Source: Legionella sp.
GTDB taxonomy: Bacteria; Pseudomonadota; Gammaproteobacteria; Legionellales; Legionellaceae
Length of the DNA: 18,667 nucleotides
Assembly (NCBI GenBank): GCA_004297865.1
Contig: SCSO01000350.1
Span: 1-18,667 of the forward strand
Direction of reading: 5' to 3'
Below are positions 13,644 to 18,667 of this stretch, piece by piece (position 1 is the first letter of the stretch; each line of letters starts with the position of its first letter). The notes under the pieces were generated by a model. It was not told the origin of the DNA and did no database searches. It was given only the letters and a program-made list of their open reading frames with translations. The translations under genes were made by a program, and so were the position numbers.

Positions 13644-15293
13644 TTAATTTCTCTCTTTGCGGTTGATGACGAGGATAAGGCCTGCACACACAGCGCCTAT
13701 CACGGTAAAAGACGTTAGCTTATCATTAGTTAATAAATGAAAGTAATTCAGCATGCCAAGACCTACGAAAGAAGTAAATGCTCCCAAGGCAATATTTCGC
13801 CATTGCAGGCTACGATTTTCTATTTTGGGCTGGTTCTTCAAGAGATCACGTTGTGAGAGTATTTGCTCTTTCTGCAGCTCTAAAACTTCAAAAAGCAATC
13901 GTGGCATATTGGGTAGTTGTTCAGAGAAAAATGGAAGGTTTTGCTTTAATTGAGCTATAACAGCTCGTGGCCCCACCTGTTCTTTTAACCAATTTTCAAG
14001 ATAAGGTTTAGCCGTAGTCCATAGATCCAAATTGGGATAAAGTTGACGACCTAAACCTTCAATAGCCAGTAGGGTTTTTTGTAACAACACCAATTGTGGC
14101 TGAATTTCCATATTAAAACGACGTGCAACCTGAAATAGGCGTAGGACTAATTGTGCAAAAGAAATGTCTTTTAAGGGTCTCTCAAAAATAGGTTCACACA
14201 CGGTACGAATGGCACTTTCAAATTCATCAACGCGGGTATCCCGTGAAACCCAACCGGATTCCACATGCAATTCGGCCACACGGCGGTAATCACGATTAAA
14301 AAAGGCGAAAAGGTTTTCCGCTAAATAGCGTTTATCATTATCATTTAAAGTGCCTATAATCCCAAAGTCCACGCATATATATTGAGGATTTTTGGGGTGC
14401 GCAGGAGACACAAAAATATTGCCAGGATGCATGTCTGCATGAAAGAAACAATCACGAAACACCTGCGTAAAAAAGATTTCTACGCCGCGCTCAGCCAATT
14501 TTTTGATATCGATGTTGTGCGCATGTAAAGTATTGATGTCCGATACCGGAATGCCATTAATGCGTTCCATCACCATAATGTTGTCGTGGGAATAATCCCA
14601 ATACACTTCGGGAATATATAAGAGCGGAGAATTGTTAAAGTTCCGACGTAATTGCGCAGCATTTGCTGCTTCGCGTAAGAGATCTAACTCATTCAATATA
14701 GTATGTTCAAATTCATCAACGATCTCTTTCGGTTTTAAACGTTTGCTTTCTGGCCAATAACGATCTGCTAGAGCAGCGATGGTGTACATGATACTTAAAT
14801 CTTGTTCTATCACCTTGCGCATGCCCGGTCTTAAAATTTTAACAACGACTTCTTCGCCAGTTTTTAAAGTGGCTGCATGCACTTGTGCCATGGACGCAGA
14901 AGCCATGGGATTAGGATCAAATTGTGCGAAAACCGTGAAGGGTGAGAGTCCGTAGGCTTGTTGCAAAATAGCCATCGCTTTTTCACTGCAAAAAGGTGGA
15001 ACTTTATCTTGTAGTTTACTTAATTCAAGAGCAATGTCAGGAGGTAAGATGTCTGGACGAGTTGATAAAGCTTGACCAAATTTAATGAAGATAGGCCCTA
15101 AATCTTCTAAAGTTTTCCGCAGTGCTTCTCCGCGAGTCAAACGTTCTTTACGAAACCAATTCCAGGGATTTAAAAAAACAATAAACCGTAACGGGCTAAA
15201 TAATCTCAGGGAAACGATAACATTATCCAAGCCATTTTTGGCGAGGACATGATTAATATGAATTAAGCGAAATAATTGTTTAATTGGCTTCAT
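13644..15293 (-). CDS. ubiB: Ubiquinone biosynthesis kinase-like protein UbiB
   Basis: UbiB is an ABC1/ADCK atypical kinase-like ATPase needed for ubiquinone synthesis at the inner membrane. Numbered from the ATG at 15293, the 549-residue product has KFGQALSTRPD (71-81, the KxGQ motif), the Ala-rich loop ASASMAQVH (131-139), VVVK with Lys152, ELDLLRE (202-208), HADMHPGN (285-292) and the metal-binding DFG (309-311). Two hydrophobic segments near the C-terminus (about 500-540) form the membrane anchor. Long stretches match E. coli UbiB nearly word for word (for example SPLLYIPEVY and QPQLVLLQKTLL). A GTG two codons earlier (15299) is the alternative start. The gene overlaps ubiJ by 14 bp and is followed directly by tatA. 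Confidence 0.96.
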   Translation of the reverse strand: MKPIKQLFRLIHINHVLAKNGLDNVIVSLRLFSPLRFIVFLNPWNWFRKERLTRGEALRKTLEDLGPIFIKFGQALSTRPDILPPDIALELSKLQDKVPPFCSEKAMAILQQAYGLSPFTVFAQFDPNPMASASMAQVHAATLKTGEEVVVKILRPGMRKVIEQDLSIMYTIAALADRYWPESKRLKPKEIVDEFEHTILNELDLLREAANAAQLRRNFNNSPLLYIPEVYWDYSHDNIMVMERINGIPVSDINTLHAHNIDIKKLAERGVEIFFTQVFRDCFFHADMHPGNIFVSPAHPKNPQYICVDFGIIGTLNDNDKRYLAENLFAFFNRDYRRVAELHVESGWVSRDTRVDEFESAIRTVCEPIFERPLKDISFAQLVLRLFQVARRFNMEIQPQLVLLQKTLLAIEGLGRQLYPNLDLWTTAKPYLENWLKEQVGPRAVIAQLKQNLPFFSEQLPNMPRLLFEVLELQKEQILSQRDLLKNQPKIENRSLQWRNIALGAFTSFVGLGMLNYFHLLTNDKLTSFTVIGAVCAGLILVINRKERN

Positions 15294-15897
15294 GAACACT
15301 CAATAGTTGCTTAAGCTGCGCTTGTAAACGTTCAACGGTTAATGATAATTCATCTATATCATTAAAAAAATCCTCAACTTCATTGCGGCTGGGGAAAACG
15401 CGTAATTCCTCTTGCAAGTATTCACTCACATTTAAACGCATGGATTCAGTGAATTGTTTTTTAAATTCCATGCCTTTGCGTACCCACGAACCTATTTGAT
15501 GTGCTACTACATCGCCGGTAAAATGCGCTAAATGTCCTTCCCAATCGATATCCATTTCATCAAACAATTTTTTTACTTCTTGTCCAAGCTCGATATCTCC
15601 GGACATGCGTATTTTATCATTAAAAAGTGAGCGGGCTTGCGAAGCGGGTAAAAGACTTAAGCGAATAAGTCCAAGAGGATTACTGTGAATTACTGTGTCT
15701 GCTGGTGCTTCATACTCATCTAATAAAAGCATCTTGCTATTCGTAAAATGGATATAAAAATGAACGTCCAATGGCGCGATAATCATTTCCAACACTTTGC
15801 CATCTAAAGCACGAAGTTTGTTGGGCATTTCCTCGTCCAAATTCATGGCTTGGTTAATGGCGGTTTGCAGTGCTTTTAATGAATATTTTTTTAACAT
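15280..15897 (-). CDS. ubiJ: Ubiquinone biosynthesis accessory factor UbiJ (SCP2 domain)
   Basis: This 205-residue protein has an SCP2 lipid-binding domain (about 12-115), recognisable by the LIRLSLLP and RMSGDIELGQEVKKLF segments, followed by DWEGHLAHFTGDVVAHQIG (118-136) and a C-terminal heptad-like helix (about 180-200). UbiJ, with the coiled-coil protein UbiK, forms a soluble complex that presents hydrophobic quinone intermediates to the Ubi hydroxylases; this is known from E. coli. The position between ubiE and ubiB is the classical one. A TTG two codons upstream (15903) is an alternative start; ATG at 15897 is preferred for its spacing from GAG. It starts 7 bp after ubiE. Confidence 0.9.
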   Translation of the reverse strand: MLKKYSLKALQTAINQAMNLDEEMPNKLRALDGKVLEMIIAPLDVHFYIHFTNSKMLLLDEYEAPADTVIHSNPLGLIRLSLLPASQARSLFNDKIRMSGDIELGQEVKKLFDEMDIDWEGHLAHFTGDVVAHQIGSWVRKGMEFKKQFTESMRLNVSEYLQEELRVFPSRNEVEDFFNDIDELSLTVERLQAQLKQLLSVHEAN

Positions 15898-15904
15898 AAG
15901 CAAC

Positions 15905-16657
15905 TCAATATTTATAGGCGATGTGTAGGGCGACTATACCACCACTTAAATTATGATAATGACACTCTTCAAAGCCAGCATTTTCAATCATTTTTTTTAA
16001 TGCCTCTTGATCAGGGTGCATTCGTATGGACTCCGCCAAATATTGATAGCTGGATTCATCCTGGGCAAACAGCTTGCCTATCTTAGGCAGAATATTAAAA
16101 GAATACCAATCATACACCGGTTTTAGTCCTGGGAAGGTCGGCGTAGAAAACTCTAAAACCATTAATTTACCACCGGGCTTACAGACGCGATACATGGAGC
16201 GCAGCGCTTCTTCTTTATCTGTTACATTTCGTAAACCAAAGCCCATGGTAATGCAATGAAAACTATTGTCAGCAAAGGGTAAGCATTGTGCGTTGCCTTG
16301 GACAAAATCAATGTTTTTAAATAAACCTTCGTTTAACAAACGATCGCGACCAACTTTCAGCATGGCATCATTAATATCGGCAAGAACTACTAAACCTTGG
16401 TCCCCTACCTTTTTGGCTAAAAGGCGGGTGAGGTCGCCGCTACCGCCGGCTAAATCGAGAACAACATGGCCTGGGCGAACTTGACTGAGCTCAATAGTAA
16501 AACGTTTCCATAAATGGTGAATGCCTAAAGACATTAAATCATTCATGAGGTCGTAGTTTTTCGCCACGGACTGAAAGACATCAGCAACTTTTTTTTCTTT
16601 CTCATTCCAAGCAACGGATTCAAAGCCGAAATGCGTGGTTTTGTCTTGCTCATTCAT
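15905..16657 (-). CDS. ubiE: Demethylmenaquinone/ubiquinone C-methyltransferase UbiE
   Basis: UbiE is the SAM-dependent C-methyltransferase of ubiquinone (and, where present, menaquinone) synthesis. The 250-residue product matches the length of E. coli UbiE (251 aa). It shows YDLMNDLMSLGIHHLWKR (35-52), the SAM loop VLDLAGGSGDLT (66-77), GNAQCLPFADNSF (121-133), GFGLRNVTD (139-147, UbiE signature) and the ending GGIVALHIAYKY. It is the first gene of the ubiE-ubiJ-ubiB-tatA-tatB run. No clear Shine-Dalgarno precedes the ATG. The gap to the upstream DUF1841 gene is 94 bp, so it could have its own promoter or be read through from DUF1841; no strong -10/-35 pair was found. Confidence 0.96.
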   Translation of the reverse strand: MNEQDKTTHFGFESVAWNEKEKKVADVFQSVAKNYDLMNDLMSLGIHHLWKRFTIELSQVRPGHVVLDLAGGSGDLTRLLAKKVGDQGLVVLADINDAMLKVGRDRLLNEGLFKNIDFVQGNAQCLPFADNSFHCITMGFGLRNVTDKEEALRSMYRVCKPGGKLMVLEFSTPTFPGLKPVYDWYSFNILPKIGKLFAQDESSYQYLAESIRMHPDQEALKKMIENAGFEECHYHNLSGGIVALHIAYKY

Positions 16658-16751
16658 AAATTAAAGGTCACACCAATAAAAAATTCATCTTAACCGATCT
16701 TGTAATAGATACCCAGTGACTTATTACTTTCCTAAGACCCTAGGGGCCTAT

Positions 16752-17186
16752 TTATTTGTTACCCAAATTGAGAAGTGCTTGTAAATACTGCATCTCATCT
16801 GGAGGCAAGTTATTTTTTTGGGAAAGCCATAAGCATTCTGCCAGTTGCTCCATCATCAGATGCTCCACATGCAAGGGATCTTTGTATTGTTTGCATAGAG
16901 TTTGATAAACCTCGGCTATACCTTGCGGGCGATTAGTCGCTATTTGTTCGCGAATGCCTAAATGCAATCCCATATGCAAAAAAGGATTGGTATCACCAAA
17001 TTCCGGGTAATAAGTATGTTCATGATATTTGCCGGGGTTTTCGATGTAATGATGATATTCTGGATGCGCCAGAATGACTTGCACAATTTGCTCTTCTAAA
17101 GGTAAAAGAAGTAGCTTTTGCTGATATTTTTCCCAACTTTGAAAATACATTCGTCGGGTTTCTTGGATGGTATCACCGTAAAACAT
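16752..17186 (-). CDS. DUF1841 family protein, function unknown
   Basis: This 144-residue protein has the pattern of the proteobacterial DUF1841 family: RRMYFQSWEKY near the start, HPEYHHYIE (41-49), NPFLHMGLHLGIREQ (67-81), RPQGIAEVY (86-94), HVEHLMMEQLAECLW (106-120) and PPDEMQYL (128-135). It is rich in His and Trp/Tyr, with many conserved His that could bind metal, but no activity is known. The frame is open 9 codons further upstream to a TTG at 17213; the ATG at 17186 gives the usual family N-terminus (MF followed by RRMYF), so it is preferred, although neither start has a good ribosome site. No signal peptide or membrane segment is visible. It lies upstream of ubiE on the same strand. 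Confidence 0.85.
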   Translation of the reverse strand: MFYGDTIQETRRMYFQSWEKYQQKLLLLPLEEQIVQVILAHPEYHHYIENPGKYHEHTYYPEFGDTNPFLHMGLHLGIREQIATNRPQGIAEVYQTLCKQYKDPLHVEHLMMEQLAECLWLSQKNNLPPDEMQYLQALLNLGNK

Positions 17187-17220
17187 GAATTGTGAGGCTC
17201 GCAAAAAGTACAAGTTTAAC

Positions 17221-17360
17221 TCAAGGCGGGCGGGACAACAACCGACTTATGATATGTCAGAGGTGATTGACATGTCCCTAAGCCTATGAGATATTCCACC
17301 TCGCGAGGTTGGACTTGCTATGTGTCATTCCACTGGGTCAATTGGCGACACACTGATTGG
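17221..17360. other. G+C-richer intergenic stretch with several inverted repeats
   Basis: The 157-bp gap holds a segment of about 50% G+C between A+T-rich genes. It contains GGGACA (17232-17237) with TGTCCC (17273-17278), nested around ATGTCA (17254-17259) with TGACAT (17268-17273). It also has the palindrome CCTCGCGAGG (17299-17308), TGTGTC (17321-17326) with GACACA (17347-17352), and a direct repeat of ATTGGC (17341 and 17356). No convincing ORF or U-run was found. It could be a structured RNA, a regulatory leader for DUF1841, or the remains of an insertion element; the sequence alone does not decide. Confidence 0.4.
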
Positions 17361-17370
17361 CCCTTTCTAT

Positions 17371-17979
17371 TTAATTAAATCCACTCAATGCTAATTTAAT
17401 CCCAATAAACGCCATTAACAAACCGCTTAACATTTCTATGCTTTGCCATACTCTCGTTTTGGTTAATATATTGGCGAAATATCGAGTTGTCATCGTTAAA
17501 GAACTAAACCAGATAAGACTTGAGGTAATAACACCTAGTAAAAAGGCGATTTTATGTTCAGGAAACTGACTGCAACCGCTACCAATAATGACCAGGGTAT
17601 CAATGATGGCATGAGGGTTGAGTAAACTAAAACCTAAAGCAAACAATACGATTTGTGTTCGGGTATGAGGTTGGGTCGTCAGCAAGGAATCGGTTTGCTT
17701 GATTAGGAAAGCACTACGTAGATTTTTATAAGCATAATAAAGTAAAAAACAGGCCCCGAGGGCAATCATCCAATTTTGTAAAGCAGGGTGATGTTGTAAT
17801 ACCGTGTGCAAGCCAACCACGCTGGCGCAGACCAGGATAATATCGCAGAAAAAACAAACAATTGCTGACAAGGCAGCATGATTGCGTCGTGCACCTTGTT
17901 TGATTAAAAATACATTTTGCGGCCCCAATGCCATGATCAGGGACAAGCCTAATAATAGACCATTCAGATAGATCAACAT
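17371..17979 (-). CDS. LysE/ArgO family amino acid exporter
   Basis: This 202-residue membrane protein has about six hydrophobic segments. The LysE family mark is GLSLIMALGPQNVFLIKQGARR (11-32), close to the LGPQN motif of E. coli ArgO and Corynebacterium LysE. NPHAIIDTLVIIGS (121-134) matches the second conserved Asn-Pro-His loop of the ArgO branch. Members export basic amino acids such as arginine or lysine; the exact substrate is inference. No regulator of the ArgP/LysG type is adjacent. The ATG at 17979 lacks a clear ribosome site but has a good extended -10 promoter upstream. The glycosyltransferase gene lies upstream on the same strand with a 75-bp gap. Confidence 0.87.
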   Translation of the reverse strand: MLIYLNGLLLGLSLIMALGPQNVFLIKQGARRNHAALSAIVCFFCDIILVCASVVGLHTVLQHHPALQNWMIALGACFLLYYAYKNLRSAFLIKQTDSLLTTQPHTRTQIVLFALGFSLLNPHAIIDTLVIIGSGCSQFPEHKIAFLLGVITSSLIWFSSLTMTTRYFANILTKTRVWQSIEMLSGLLMAFIGIKLALSGFN

Positions 17980-18010
17980 AAAAATGTACGAGATTTAGTA
18001 AAGAAAGGTA

Positions 18011-18019
18011 ATTATAACA
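18011..18019 (-). promoter_or_regulatory. Extended -10 promoter of the LysE-type exporter gene
   Basis: On the minus strand TGTTATAAT (18011-18019) is a perfect TATAAT with the TGn extension. No -35 match lies 16-18 bp upstream, which extended -10 promoters do not need. The expected start is near 18004, giving a leader of about 25 nt. Confidence 0.5.
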
Positions 18020-18054
18020 TAATTTGGTTTAAATAAGCGCTTCAAACAAAAAAT

Positions 18055-18667
18055 TCATCCATTTTTGCAGATTTGGGTTAAGACCTGCTGCAGGATGGGG
18101 CCGACATTTTTACTAGAGTAAAATTGCACCCTTTTAAAGGCATTTTCGGCTAGTTCTGCCCGCAAACCATAATCCTTAATTAGACTTTGTAAGCTATCAG
18201 CCAAGCGTTGGGGCGTGGCAGGGGGTACTAAAAGAGCCGCTTGAGAATCCGCTACAATTTCCCTTGGACCAGATAAATCACTTAAAACCATGGGTAAAGA
18301 ATGCATCATGCCTTCCAAAATCACTAAACCAAACGCTTCTTCCCTTGAAGGCAGACAAAAGATATCAATGCTTTCATAAAAGGATTTTCTATCAGTAATC
18401 CACCCTAAAAGCGTGACTTCTTGTTCCAAATCCAAGTGTTGGATCAATTCTTTATAAGATTCTTTTTCCTTGCCATCACCCGCAATTTTTGCGTGGAAGT
18501 TGATCCCGCGACGTTTTAATTCCGCCAAGGCTTCAATGAATACATCCACTCCTTTAAGGTGGGCTAGACGAGCGCAAACACCAATGACAGGTATTGTCGA
18601 TTCTCTCGGGGCTTTATAAGAAAAGCTCGAAGGAATATCAATCATATTGGGCACAGTAAAAACACGC
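18055..18667 (-). CDS. Glycosyltransferase family 4 (GT-B), C-terminal part; 5' end outside window
   Basis: The frame is open to the right edge of the window. The first visible residues RVFTVPNMID are the usual linker (V-P-N-x-I-D) before the C-terminal GT-B domain, so the gene very probably continues beyond the window and the nearby GTG at 18654 is not its true start. The visible 203 residues hold GVCARLAHLKGVDVFIEAL (donor-domain start), AGDGKEKESYKELI, VTLLGWITDRKSFYESIDIFCLPS and REEAFGLVILEGM, which carries the two Glu of the retaining GT4 E-x7-E motif. It would transfer a sugar from a nucleotide donor in surface polysaccharide or LPS synthesis; donor and acceptor cannot be told. Its stop is 75 bp before the exporter gene. 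Confidence 0.88.
   Translation of the reverse strand, partial: RVFTVPNMIDIPSSFSYKAPRESTIPVIGVCARLAHLKGVDVFIEALAELKRRGINFHAKIAGDGKEKESYKELIQHLDLEQEVTLLGWITDRKSFYESIDIFCLPSREEAFGLVILEGMMHSLPMVLSDLSGPREIVADSQAALLVPPATPQRLADSLQSLIKDYGLRAELAENAFKRVQFYSSKNVGPILQQVLTQICKNG

Noticed and set aside
13530..13960. Three + strand open frames opposite tatA and ubiB
   Set aside because: They run antisense to well-supported tatA and ubiB, have no ribosome sites and no recognisable domains.
16738..16745. CCCTAGGG palindrome after the DUF1841 gene as terminator
   Set aside because: The stem is only about 6 bp with a G-T pair and a 3-nt loop, and no U-tract follows on the minus strand.
18035..18042. AAGCGCTT palindrome between glycosyltransferase and exporter genes
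   Set aside because: It is eight bases without a loop or following U-run; too short to call a terminator or operator.

Overview
The window is chromosomal DNA from a gammaproteobacterium. It is rich in A+T (roughly 40% G+C by eye). UbiB, UbiE, ApaH, TatC and PanD all align easily, from memory, with their E. coli counterparts. The mix of genes (fused MsrB-MsrA, a DAK2-DegV fusion, a TraI_2-type gene between rsmA and apaH) suggests a Legionella/Coxiella-like lineage, but that placement is inference. No phage, plasmid backbone, intact IS, CRISPR, rRNA or tRNA was recognised. Coding density is very high.

Left part (1-1750). The end of a membrane-protein gene on the + strand stops at a hairpin terminator. 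It faces a minus-strand cluster, panD > tatC > hspQ. A divergent promoter region at about 1644-1789 separates panD from rsmA.

Centre-left (1754-9395). Seven + strand genes form one compact transcription unit: rsmA, a TraI_2/MobH-like protein of unknown role, apaH, then a complete tripartite export system. The export system consists of a TolC-like outer-membrane channel, a lipoprotein HlyD/MacA-type adaptor, a MacB/LolD-type ATPase and a MacB-type permease. From the TraI_2-like gene to the permease every junction overlaps by 4 or 8 bp.

Centre (9399-13249). A minus-strand DAK2-DegV fusion (FakA-like plus FakB-like parts) meets the export operon tail to tail and is divergent from an MltB-type lytic transglycosylase. 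Next come a strong palindromic hairpin, a possible 7-codon leader and the fused methionine sulfoxide reductase gene. The 3' end of that gene overlaps tatB on the other strand.

Right part (13203-18667, minus strand). In transcription order the genes are a family-4 glycosyltransferase (cut by the window edge), a LysE/ArgO-type exporter, a DUF1841 protein, then ubiE > ubiJ > ubiB > tatA > tatB. This is the enterobacterial ubi-tat order, except that tatC has moved about 12 kb away to the panD/hspQ cluster. The 157-bp gap between the exporter and DUF1841 genes is richer in G+C and full of inverted repeats, and is unexplained.

Points most worth a second look are the TraI_2-like gene with a degenerate HD motif locked into a housekeeping operon, the hairpin and mini-ORF leader of msrAB, the 17.2-17.36 kb structured gap, and the merging of an export pump with rsmA/apaH.
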